Positions 17,861-26,054 of a DNA stretch of 64,000 nt are shown here, piece after piece. The translations under genes and the position numbers were made by a program. The stretch comes from Paenibacillus silvestris. GTDB lineage: Bacteria > Bacillota > Bacilli > Paenibacillales > NBRC-103111. Numbering within the stretch: the first letter of the stretch is position 1; the number at the start of each line of letters is the position of its first letter. Under the pieces are notes generated by a model. The model saw nothing but the letters and a program-made list of their open reading frames with translations, was not told the DNA's origin and searched no databases. Location of the stretch: NCBI RefSeq assembly GCF_009882985.1, contig NZ_WTUZ01000039.1, forward strand, positions 496,001 to 560,000. The letters run 5' to 3'.

Positions 17861-18478
17861 ATGATTGATATTTCTCGCCCTTTGCAAACAGGTGTACCGA
17901 CTTGGCCAGGGGATACGCCCTTCTCGTACGAGGTCAGTTGGACGAAGGAACAAAGCGGTTCAGTGAATGTGGGCAAACTGACGATGAGTATCCACACGGG
18001 TACGCATGTCGATGCGCCATTTCATTTTGACAATGAAGGTCGTAAGGTCATGGACCTAGATATGGAGCTGTACATCGGACCTGCGCGGGTTATTGATCTC
18101 TCGGGCAAATCGAGCATCGGCGCAGAGGATTTGAAGGCGTATGATATAGACGGCATCACTCGTTTGTTAATTCGCACTAATTCCTGGTCCAATCCGCAAG
18201 AATTTCCTACAGAGATTACCTATTTGAGAGGTGATGTAGGACCTTATTTAGCGGAAAAGGGAATACGGCTTATCGGGGTGGATGTCCCCTCGGTTGATCC
18301 GCTTGATAGCAAAGAATTGTCTGCCCATCACACGCTCCATGCGAATGATATTCATATTCTGGAAGGAATCAATTTGGCACATATTGCGCCAGGCGATTAT
18401 GAATTAATAGCGCTTCCTCTACCGCTGGTTGAGGCGGATGGAAGTCCTGTCAGGGCTATTCTGCGCAGCTTGAAGTAA
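17861..18478 (+). CDS. kynB: Kynurenine formamidase
   Basis: A 205-residue cyclase-family metal hydrolase converting N-formyl-L-kynurenine to kynurenine and formate. The metal-binding motif HTGTHVDAPFHF is present, with H45, H49, D51 and H55. ISRPLQTGVPTWPGDTPF at the N-terminus is typical of KynB. The ATG at 17861 has AGGAAGG nine bases upstream; ATG 17852 abuts that site and is less likely. It lies 38 bases after kynU and 33 before kynA, so the three genes are surely one transcript. Confidence 0.95.
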   Translation: MIDISRPLQTGVPTWPGDTPFSYEVSWTKEQSGSVNVGKLTMSIHTGTHVDAPFHFDNEGRKVMDLDMELYIGPARVIDLSGKSSIGAEDLKAYDIDGITRLLIRTNSWSNPQEFPTEITYLRGDVGPYLAEKGIRLIGVDVPSVDPLDSKELSAHHTLHANDIHILEGINLAHIAPGDYELIALPLPLVEADGSPVRAILRSLK

Positions 18479-18511
18479 CAATTTATACAATCCATAGTAG
18501 GAGTGAATCAC

Positions 18512-19369
18512 GTGTCCCATTCAGAGAATCACGAACAAACGCATTCCAAAGCAGCGGATGCCACTATTCATGGCGACTTTTCCAAAGAGATGTCTTATGG
18601 TGATTATCTCCAACTCGATAAAGTGTTGTCCAGTCAACAACGGCTATCTGGGCATCACGATGAAATGCTGTTTATCATCATCCACCAAGCCAGTGAACTT
18701 TGGATGAAGCTGATTTTGCATGAATTGGAAGCCGCGCGCCTTCATATTCAACAGAATAATTTGGAGCCGGCCTTCAAAATGTTAGCTCGCGTCTCAAGAA
18801 TCCAGCAGCAACTGATCCAATCCTGGGATGTTCTATCGACGTTGACTCCCGCTGAGTATATGCAATTCCGGAACAGCCTCGGCCGGTCATCAGGGTTCCA
18901 GTCCTTCCAGAATCGGCTTATCGAATTCATGTTGGGCGGCAAGCAAACCAAAGTTTTGTCTGTCTATGAGCACCAACCGGAGCTCCACCAACAATTGAAC
19001 CAAGCGCTTCACGAGCCTAGCCTCTATGATGCAGCTGTTAAGGCTCTTTCTATGCGAGGTTTGGAAATCGATGCGGATCATTTGCAGCGGGATTGGTCTC
19101 AGGAATACAAGGGAAATGCCAGCGTCAAAGCAGCGTGGTTGACCGTGTATCAAGATGTGGAACGCTATTGGGATCTCTATGAACTTGCAGAAAAGCTGGT
19201 TGATATCGACAGCCGCCAACAGCAATGGCGATTCAATCACATGGTAACGGTTGAGAGGATTATCGGATTCAAGTCAGGGACTGGCGGCTCAGCAGGTGTT
19301 GAATATTTAAAACACGTTGTTGCGCAGCGTTATTTCCCTGAACTATGGAGTCTTCGTACTGATCTATAG
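18512..19369 (+). CDS. kynA: Tryptophan 2,3-dioxygenase
   Basis: A 285-residue haem dioxygenase that opens the indole ring of L-tryptophan to N-formylkynurenine, the first step of the pathway. Visible signatures are SYGDYLQLDKVLSSQ, the helix FIIIHQASELWMK, and the haem-ligand His in WRFNHMVTVERIIG. The GTG at 18512 is nine bases after TAGTAGGAG; the in-frame GTG at 18503 directly touches that site. It is the last kyn gene, followed by a strong terminator. The gene order (U-B-A) is the reverse of the reaction order. Confidence 0.96.
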   Translation: MSHSENHEQTHSKAADATIHGDFSKEMSYGDYLQLDKVLSSQQRLSGHHDEMLFIIIHQASELWMKLILHELEAARLHIQQNNLEPAFKMLARVSRIQQQLIQSWDVLSTLTPAEYMQFRNSLGRSSGFQSFQNRLIEFMLGGKQTKVLSVYEHQPELHQQLNQALHEPSLYDAAVKALSMRGLEIDADHLQRDWSQEYKGNASVKAAWLTVYQDVERYWDLYELAEKLVDIDSRQQQWRFNHMVTVERIIGFKSGTGGSAGVEYLKHVVAQRYFPELWSLRTDL

Positions 19370-19400
19370 GCTAAGAACGAATCTTTCAGCTAAAGCCCGA

Positions 19401-19434
19401 AACCTTCCTCATGAATAAAGGGGAAGGTTTTTTT
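19401..19434 (+). terminator. Rho-independent terminator of the kyn operon
   Basis: AACCTTCC (19401-19408) pairs with GGAAGGTT (19422-19429), followed by TTTTTTT. It closes the kynUBA transcript. Confidence 0.9.
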
Positions 19435-19442
19435 GCGGGGAG

Positions 19443-19537
19443 GGAACTACAGTCCGCTAATTCAGCTGGAAGCGGCTCATAGTTCCCCTTCTGTGTGAAA
19501 ATGGGCGCATTTCGCAGACATAGCGCCCTGTAGTTCC
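19443..19537. repeat. 21-bp repeat modules downstream of the kyn operon
   Basis: The 19370-19856 gap has no gene. It holds GGAACTACAGTCCGCTAATTC (19443-19463), a half module ending CATAGTTCC (19478-19486) and GACATAGCGCCCTGTAGTTCC (19517-19537), all matching the 15962 family. Further on are simple hairpins GAGGGGC/GCCCCTC (about 19575-19592) and CGCTGAT/ATCAGCG (19651-19667) with no T-runs. Confidence 0.8.
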
Positions 19538-19768
19538 CATCAGCGGTCACGCTTGACCGATGGGGGGAATGAGAGGGGCAATCGCCCCTCAATTGTTAGG
19601 CTAGTTTAAGAGCGAGCTATGTGCGACTTTCGGAGGGTTAAGCGTGTGAACGCTGATGAAATCAGCGGTTAAGAGAAGCGTCGAGGGGCGCGCAGCCTCA
19701 TGAAAGAGTTGAGGTGGCGGTCTCCTTCACCTTTGGGAGCGGAACTACATCGACATCGATCACGAAAC

Positions 19769-19816
19769 CAACATTGAAAATGTTGTATTGCAACTTTGGT
19801 AAAGAGAAGATACAAT
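19769..19816 (+). promoter_or_regulatory. Promoter of the AraC sensor gene with upstream palindrome
   Basis: TTGCAA (19788-19793), 17-bp spacer, TACAAT (19811-19816). Immediately upstream the palindrome CAACATT-gaa-AATGTTG (19769-19785) is a plausible operator, perhaps for autoregulation. Confidence 0.6.
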
Positions 19817-19856
19817 TTCTAATAAATTCGTTTACGGAATGGACGGTGGGTTTGTT

Positions 19857-22214
19857 GTGAAATTGCCCTTCCTTTTACGCCTTGTCGATAGCCGCAAAAG
19901 TGCACTTTCAACGATCATCGCCTCCAACTTATTTATACTTTTGATACCGCTTGCAATGGGGCTTTTTCTGTACACGAAAGTGGAACAAAGCTTGGAGCGG
20001 AGCACGACAAGAACCAATGTTGCCATGCTTGAGCAGCTGAAGCTGTCACTAGATAACAAGTTGGCAGAAGTGGATACCTTAATGCGCCAAGTGGTGTTTG
20101 ATCCGAAGCTGGATTATATGCTAAGAATCCCTGCCAACTCAAATGATGTAGACAAATATGAATTTATCCAATTCATGCGCGACAAAATGAGTAAGTATCA
20201 CAGTATGACCAGCAATTTTATCCTCGATTATTATGTCTATTTCGCAAAAAGCGATACCATTGTCAAACCGGACTTGGTAGCGGATTCGCGGACCTTCTAT
20301 TCCATCTACTACGCTTATAGGGACATGTCATACGAGGGGTGGCACCAGCTTCTGGATACGGAGCATAAGATGTCGTATTTACCGGTTGCTCCCTTGTCGA
20401 ACGCGCAAGAGCAAGACCCGAAGAATGTTATTACTTATATGCAATCACTTCCTGTTCAATCGCAGTCGCAGAATCTCGGAAGCTTCATCGTGCTGATTGA
20501 TGGCGATCAAGTGAAAGAATTGTTCGCACAAATGGAGTCTGCCAGTCATAGCGCCGTTTATATTATCGATCATGCAGGGAAAACCATTATGAGCAACAGT
20601 GATTCACCTTTCCCTTCCGACTTGCTGGGGCGTGTTGAAGAAAGCTCAGGGCCTTTTGATTACCGACTCGCAGGTGTTGACCAAGTGGTTTCGGTTACCT
20701 CCTCGCAAAAAGCGGGTTGGAAGTATGTCTCGATCATGCCCAATGATGTTTTCATGCAGCAGGTGAATCAAATTCAGAGTTGGTCAATTGGTCTGTTCAT
20801 CCTATGTTTAATTTGTGGTCTAGTGGCTGTCAGTATTGGCGCCTACCGGACGTACAAACCTCTCCAGAAGACGGTAAATGCGATTATGCGCGGAAAAGAA
20901 ATGATCAGACGCCCGTTCTCGAATGAATACGAGTTTATTCGGCAAACCGTTGAGGGCTCTATCCATGAAGAGAAGAACTTGCGCATGACGCTAACACAGC
21001 AAATTCCGTTCATCCGGGCCAACTATTTGTCTCGTCTTCTGAATGGTCACATGGATGTGGATGTGTCAGCAGCAAATGGCGATTCTCTTCAATTTATGGA
21101 TTTGAAATTTACAAGTGACTCTTTTGCCGTGCTTCTCATCAAGATTGAAGATATTCCGTTTGTAGCAGCGGAAGAAGAAGAGCAGCAGTGGGCACATGCA
21201 AGGTTCATTATTTCCAATATCGGTACGGATTTAATTGCGGCAAATCATAGAGGATTTTCAGTCGAGCTTGACCGAGATCGCATTGCCCTTCTCATTAATT
21301 TAGCCTCAAATCAAGAGAAATTCGCCGAATCTGATATTCGAGATATCAGTAACTCGCTCTTCAGCATCACTTCGCAAAGATTCCAAATTGGTATCACAAT
21401 AGCCATTGGCGGGATTCATTCGGGACCCAAAGCTATTCGTGATTCTTATCCTGAAGCACTGGCAGCACTTGAATATAGGCTGATCCTGGGGAAGCATACA
21501 ACGATCTATTTTCAGGATATTCTCGAAGTCAAACAGCATTACTACTATCCGCTTGAAAGTGAGATTCAGTTGATTAATTTTGTCCGAAGCGGGGATGCCG
21601 AGAATGTGGAAAAGCTGCTTAATAAAATATATGCGATGAATTTCGACGCTGGTCATATGACACCGGAGCTAGGTAAATGTTTGTTTTTCAATGTGACGAG
21701 TACGCTTTTGAAAATTGTTAACTCCTCGAATACGAGTCAGGAGGAAGTGCTTGGCGCTGACTTCGACCCGATTAAGGAAGTATTCAGTTATCCAACGGCG
21801 CAAGGGATGTATACCAAAACGAAAGAACTTTTCGAGACGCTTACTCGTTCCTTTAATGTGGAGCGGTCTGATCATAGTACGCAGCGCCTGGAGGAGATCA
21901 TCGGCATTGTACACGAGCATCTGGATGACTCGAACCTTGGCGTGGCACAAATTGCTGAACGTATTCAAATGTCACCGCAATATCTTTCTACCTTCTTCAA
22001 AAAACATCAGGGACAAAACCTGCTGGATTACATTACGCATAAACGGATTCAACAAGCGAAGCAGTTAATGACGAACAAAGAACTGACCATTGTACAGATC
22101 GCACAAAAGATCGGTTACAACAATGATGTTGTTTTCATCCGAGCGTTCAAGAAGCTAGAGGGCGTAACGCCGGGTAAATACCGGGAGACGAAATTAACAG
22201 AAATCAGCAGCTAG
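19857..22214 (+). CDS. Membrane-anchored AraC-family sensor-regulator
   Basis: A protein of about 785 residues uniting sensing and DNA binding in one chain: TM1 (about 18-40), an extracellular Cache-like region, TM2 (about 305-325), a cytoplasmic linker, and a C-terminal AraC double helix-turn-helix (about 685-783) with IAERIQMSPQYLSTFFKKH and QIAQKIGYNNDVVFIRAFKK. There is no receiver or kinase domain, so the signal must pass through the membrane directly. GTG 19857 follows GGTGGG by six bases; ATG 19839 is an alternative six codons upstream. It precedes a binding-protein/permease/hydrolase set and probably switches those genes on when an extracellular glycan is present, an arrangement common in Paenibacillus. 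Confidence 0.9.
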   Translation: MKLPFLLRLVDSRKSALSTIIASNLFILLIPLAMGLFLYTKVEQSLERSTTRTNVAMLEQLKLSLDNKLAEVDTLMRQVVFDPKLDYMLRIPANSNDVDKYEFIQFMRDKMSKYHSMTSNFILDYYVYFAKSDTIVKPDLVADSRTFYSIYYAYRDMSYEGWHQLLDTEHKMSYLPVAPLSNAQEQDPKNVITYMQSLPVQSQSQNLGSFIVLIDGDQVKELFAQMESASHSAVYIIDHAGKTIMSNSDSPFPSDLLGRVEESSGPFDYRLAGVDQVVSVTSSQKAGWKYVSIMPNDVFMQQVNQIQSWSIGLFILCLICGLVAVSIGAYRTYKPLQKTVNAIMRGKEMIRRPFSNEYEFIRQTVEGSIHEEKNLRMTLTQQIPFIRANYLSRLLNGHMDVDVSAANGDSLQFMDLKFTSDSFAVLLIKIEDIPFVAAEEEEQQWAHARFIISNIGTDLIAANHRGFSVELDRDRIALLINLASNQEKFAESDIRDISNSLFSITSQRFQIGITIAIGGIHSGPKAIRDSYPEALAALEYRLILGKHTTIYFQDILEVKQHYYYPLESEIQLINFVRSGDAENVEKLLNKIYAMNFDAGHMTPELGKCLFFNVTSTLLKIVNSSNTSQEEVLGADFDPIKEVFSYPTAQGMYTKTKELFETLTRSFNVERSDHSTQRLEEIIGIVHEHLDDSNLGVAQIAERIQMSPQYLSTFFKKHQGQNLLDYITHKRIQQAKQLMTNKELTIVQIAQKIGYNNDVVFIRAFKKLEGVTPGKYRETKLTEISS

Positions 22215-22225
22215 ATCGCATAAAT

Positions 22226-22252
22226 GGCAGCCTCTTGGGGCTGCTTATTTCT
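22226..22252 (+). terminator. Hairpin after AraC sensor gene
   Basis: GCAGCC (22227-22232) pairs with GGCTGC (22239-22244) followed by TTATTTCTTT. It is short and of moderate strength. The remaining gap to 22450 holds no gene. Confidence 0.55.
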
Positions 22253-22450
22253 TTCCTATTGGCTACAGACGATTTCTAATATGGACTGATGAATTCTCAT
22301 ATTGCCTGCGTTTCTTACTTAAATACTACGGGGATGAGAACTAGGCAGTAGTCAGGTCGGGGCTGGAGAAGCATACTTGGGAACAGGTGCTGGATGACAA
22401 TCGCAGTGCCGACCAAGCTTAGGGTACTCATATAAAGGGAGGCATGAAAA

Positions 22451-24091
22451 ATGAAGAAACGTTTGAAACAAGTTGGATCTGTTGTATTGCTTTCAGCTCT
22501 GGTGGCTTCGGCAGCCGCCTGCAGCAGTAACTCAGGAACTGAGAGTTCATCCACGGCACCACAGACAGGCAATTCAGCTGAACCGCCAAAGTTGACGAAA
22601 TTATCCTACTGGGTATCCAATCACCCAGCGGCTTCAGGTCAGATGAAAACGTACGCTGAAATGGGGATGTACAAGGAGCTTGAGAAAGTAACCGGAGTCA
22701 AGGTTGAGTTTCAACATCCTCCGCTTGAGGTGCCACAGGCGCAAGAGCAATTCAATTTAATGGTTGCGACGAACGAGCTGCCAGATGTCATTGAAGCTAG
22801 TTGGGGAGCAACTAGCGGTGCGGTCGTCCGATACCCAGGTGGACCGGAAAAAGCCATTTTAGATAAAAAAATCATTAAATTGAACGATTTGATCGACAAA
22901 TATGCACCTAATCTTAAGAAGCTGCTGAATGAACATCCGGATTGGAAGAAGCAAATTTCAACAGATGAAGGAAGCATCTATGCATTCCCATTCTTACGCG
23001 GAGATGACAAAGTCAGAGTGTTCTTCGGGCCATCGGTCCGTCAGGATTGGCTGGATAAGCTAGGCCTCCAGATGCCGACGACAATCGACGAATGGTACAC
23101 CGTCCTCAAAGCATTTAAAGAAAAGGACCCGAATGGCAATGGCAAAGCGGATGAGATTCCAATTTATTTGGACAAAAACCTGTTTGCTACCGATGCGCCT
23201 TTCCTCGGAGCTTGGGGGATTAACTACAGCTTCTATCAGGACGGGGGAAAAGTGAAATACGGACCGATCCAGCCTGAATACAAAGAATTCTTGACTACTA
23301 TGAACAAATGGTACAAGGAAGGCCTGCTGGATAAGGATTTCGCAGCACCTAATGATAAATTATTCGATAACAAAATGACGACCAATCTCATAGGAGCAAC
23401 CGCTTCATTTAATGGGGGAGGCATTGGTAAATATGCGGGTCTCATGAAGGACAAAGATCCCAAGTTTGATCTGGAAGCGGCACCTTATCCGGTATTAAAA
23501 ACAGGCGATAAAGCGATTTGGGGACAGAAGGATTTTGCCTATAACGGTGTTGGGGCGGCGATTTCGACAGCCAATAAAAATCCCATCGAAACCGTCAAAT
23601 GGCTTGATTACGCTTATGGTGATAAAGGAGATCTTCTCTTCAACTATGGGGTTGAGGGCACTAGCTACAAGATGGAGAGTAATAAAGCAACCTTCCTTCC
23701 TGAGATTTTGAATCCTCCGGCTGGGACTAGCATCCAGCAAGCGATTGCCAAGTATAATCGGGCAACTTGGAGTGCTCCTTTTGTACTCAGCGATAATTTC
23801 CAAATGCAATATCTCGCTCTGCCACAGCAGAAGAAAGCTTTGGAAATCTGGTCGAAGCCAACGGCGGAGCGGAAGATCCCTCTTGTTTCTCCGACGCAGG
23901 ATGAAAGCAGCAAGTTCGCCTCCATTGTAACGGATATCCAAACGTATCAAGACGAGATGCTGTTGAAATTCATTATGGGCGTGGAGCCGATTACTAATTT
24001 CGATCAATATGTGAAAAAGATTCAGAGTATGGGGATTGATGAAGCGGTCAAAATCCAGCAAGGGGCGCTTGAGCGTTTCAATAAACGATAA
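22451..24091 (+). CDS. Extracellular solute-binding lipoprotein (LplA/YtcQ type)
   Basis: A 546-residue lipoprotein with signal peptide MKKRLKQVGSVVLL and lipobox SAAAC followed by a Ser/Thr-rich linker. The EMGMYKELEKVTGVKVEFQHPP and DEGSIYAFPFLRGDD stretches are typical of the large oligosaccharide-binding proteins of this transporter family. AAAGGGAGGC precedes the ATG. It belongs with the permeases at 24174 and 25164 and the GH95-like enzyme at 26055. A 10-bp hairpin separates it from the first permease. Confidence 0.92.
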   Translation: MKKRLKQVGSVVLLSALVASAAACSSNSGTESSSTAPQTGNSAEPPKLTKLSYWVSNHPAASGQMKTYAEMGMYKELEKVTGVKVEFQHPPLEVPQAQEQFNLMVATNELPDVIEASWGATSGAVVRYPGGPEKAILDKKIIKLNDLIDKYAPNLKKLLNEHPDWKKQISTDEGSIYAFPFLRGDDKVRVFFGPSVRQDWLDKLGLQMPTTIDEWYTVLKAFKEKDPNGNGKADEIPIYLDKNLFATDAPFLGAWGINYSFYQDGGKVKYGPIQPEYKEFLTTMNKWYKEGLLDKDFAAPNDKLFDNKMTTNLIGATASFNGGGIGKYAGLMKDKDPKFDLEAAPYPVLKTGDKAIWGQKDFAYNGVGAAISTANKNPIETVKWLDYAYGDKGDLLFNYGVEGTSYKMESNKATFLPEILNPPAGTSIQQAIAKYNRATWSAPFVLSDNFQMQYLALPQQKKALEIWSKPTAERKIPLVSPTQDESSKFASIVTDIQTYQDEMLLKFIMGVEPITNFDQYVKKIQSMGIDEAVKIQQGALERFNKR

Positions 24092-24105
24092 GAGAGATTG
24101 GAATC

Positions 24106-24140
24106 GGGGATGAACTGGGATTGTTTATCCCCTCGTTTTC
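24106..24140 (+). terminator. Hairpin between binding-protein and permease genes
   Basis: GGGGATGAAC (24106-24115) pairs with GTTTATCCCC (24123-24132), ten pairs with one G-T, followed by TCGTTTTC. It is likely a partial terminator that lowers permease expression. Confidence 0.7.
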
Positions 24141-24173
24141 TTGTAGAAACCTGAAAGAAAGGATAGGGAGACG

Positions 24174-25151
24174 ATGAGGAAAAGTCCTGTAAACGGTGCG
24201 GCTGAACATGCCGTAACAACAACGAAAACATATCGCAATCCGACTGTCCTGCAAACCATACGCGCTGATGTGAAACGGCACTGGTCCATTTACGTCATGG
24301 CAATTCCCGTCATTGCTTATTACCTCCTATTTCATTATGGGCCGATGTACGGATTGCAAATTGCTTTTAAAGACTTTTCGCCTGCGAAAGGGATTCTGGG
24401 AAGTCCATGGGTCGGATTTAAACATTTTGAAAGCTTTTTTAACGGCATCTATTTCTGGCGCTTAATTAAAAATACGATCTTGATCAACCTCTATGATCTG
24501 TTATTCGGCTTTCCGGCGGCTATCGTTCTGGCGCTGCTGCTCAATGAAATTCGCCACAGTGTATTTAAGCGGGTTGTCCAATCCATCTCTTATTTGCCGC
24601 ATTTCATTTCTATCGTGGTTGTGGCTGGGATGATGATAGATTTCTTAAGCCGCACTGGGCTTATTAATCAATTGACTGGCATCTTTGGCATCGAACCGAT
24701 TGATTTCTTGCAGGATGAGAATTGGTTCCGCTTTCTATTCGTTTCGTCTGGCATATGGCAAGGTATTGGTTGGGGCTCTATTGTTTATTTGGCGGCAATG
24801 GCGACGATTGACCCAACGCTGTATGAGGCGGCCAGGATGGATGGCGCTAACCGCTGGAAGCAAACACTGCATATAACAATCCCAGGCATCATGCCAACAA
24901 TTGTGATCTTATTTATCTTACAAATGGGCAACATGCTGACGGTTGGCAGCGAAAAGGTGCTGTTGCTTTACAATCCGCTTACTTATGGAACAGCAGACGT
25001 TATATCGACCTATGTTTATCGCAAAGGGGTATTAGAGGCAAGTTATAGCTTCACGGCAGCTGTCGGGTTATTTAATTCGGTGATCAGCTTTATTCTGATC
25101 GTTGCGGCCAATAGCTTTGTCAAACGGATCAGCGAGAACAAACTGTGGTAA
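24174..25151 (+). CDS. LplB-type sugar ABC transporter permease
   Basis: A 325-residue permease with six predicted membrane helices after a cytoplasmic N-terminal tail of about 35 residues. The docking loop is YEAARMDGANRWKQTLHITIPG. YGPMYGLQIAFKDFSP and GSPWVGFKHFESFF mark the LplB class. The ATG at 24174 follows AGGATAGGGAG. It pairs with 25164; no ATPase is encoded here. Confidence 0.91.
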   Translation: MRKSPVNGAAEHAVTTTKTYRNPTVLQTIRADVKRHWSIYVMAIPVIAYYLLFHYGPMYGLQIAFKDFSPAKGILGSPWVGFKHFESFFNGIYFWRLIKNTILINLYDLLFGFPAAIVLALLLNEIRHSVFKRVVQSISYLPHFISIVVVAGMMIDFLSRTGLINQLTGIFGIEPIDFLQDENWFRFLFVSSGIWQGIGWGSIVYLAAMATIDPTLYEAARMDGANRWKQTLHITIPGIMPTIVILFILQMGNMLTVGSEKVLLLYNPLTYGTADVISTYVYRKGVLEASYSFTAAVGLFNSVISFILIVAANSFVKRISENKLW

Positions 25152-25163
25152 GGAGATTTGCAC

Positions 25164-26036
25164 ATGAAACTAACCAGTGGAGAGCGAACATTTGGCTACT
25201 TCAATATGCTGCTGATGCTCGTGCTATGCGGGGTCACGCTGTATCCTTTCTTATACGTGGCATTCGCTTCGCTAAGTGATGCGACATCCCTGCTGCAGCA
25301 TCGAGGTATCATGCTCAAACCGGCAGGCTTTGATCTTGGTGCCTATAAGGCTGTTTTCGAGAATCCGATGATCATGAAGGGGTATCAGAATACGCTAATC
25401 TATGTCGTGCTCGGAACGACGATTAACTTGCTTATGACGGCGATTGGCGCCTATGTGTTGTCCAGACAGAATCTCTATTTTAAAAATATAATCATGTTCT
25501 TTATCGTCGTGACGATGGTTTTCCATGGGGGACTCATTCCGAGTTACCTGCTCGTGAACTCTCTTGGCATGATGAATACGATGTGGGCCATCCTTATTCC
25601 AGGTGCAATTAATACGTTCAATATGATTATTATGCGTACGTCTTTTCAAGGCATCCCGGTCAGTCTGGAGGAGTCAGCCAGGATGGATGGCGCTAATGAT
25701 TGGGTGATTTTATTCCGAATTGTTATCCCTCTTTCGATGCCCGTTATTGCGGTTATGATTTTGTGGTATGCCGTAGGACATTGGAATTCCTACTTTAATG
25801 CGCTTGTGTATTTGCGGAACCGTGAAGCTTATCCTCTTCAGCTCGTGCTCCGTGAAATATTGATCTCCAACAATACGGACTCGATGATGACGGGTGGCGG
25901 CGACGACAAATATGCGATTGGAGAAACCATTAAATATGCGGCCATAATGGTCTCTACGCTGCCAATCATTTGCTTATATCCGTTCCTACAGAAGTATTTT
26001 GTCCAAGGTGTGCTGATTGGCGCCATTAAGGAGTGA
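25164..26036 (+). CDS. LplC-type sugar ABC transporter permease
   Basis: A 290-residue permease with six helices, docking loop EESARMDGANDWVILFRIVIP, and the family C-terminus FVQGVLIGAIKE. The ATG at 25164 lies eight bases after AAGGAG; the in-frame TTG at 25158 is too close to it. It follows its partner by 12 bases and precedes the hydrolase by 18, indicating a single transcript. Confidence 0.91.
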   Translation: MKLTSGERTFGYFNMLLMLVLCGVTLYPFLYVAFASLSDATSLLQHRGIMLKPAGFDLGAYKAVFENPMIMKGYQNTLIYVVLGTTINLLMTAIGAYVLSRQNLYFKNIIMFFIVVTMVFHGGLIPSYLLVNSLGMMNTMWAILIPGAINTFNMIIMRTSFQGIPVSLEESARMDGANDWVILFRIVIPLSMPVIAVMILWYAVGHWNSYFNALVYLRNREAYPLQLVLREILISNNTDSMMTGGGDDKYAIGETIKYAAIMVSTLPIICLYPFLQKYFVQGVLIGAIKE

Positions 26037-26054
26037 GGGGAAGGAGGGGATCCT

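Noticed and set aside
19571..19670. Terminators or small RNA in the gap before the AraC gene
   Set aside because: The two hairpins (GAGGGGC/GCCCCTC and CGCTGAT/ATCAGCG) have no T-run and no promoter around them, so nothing specific can be claimed.
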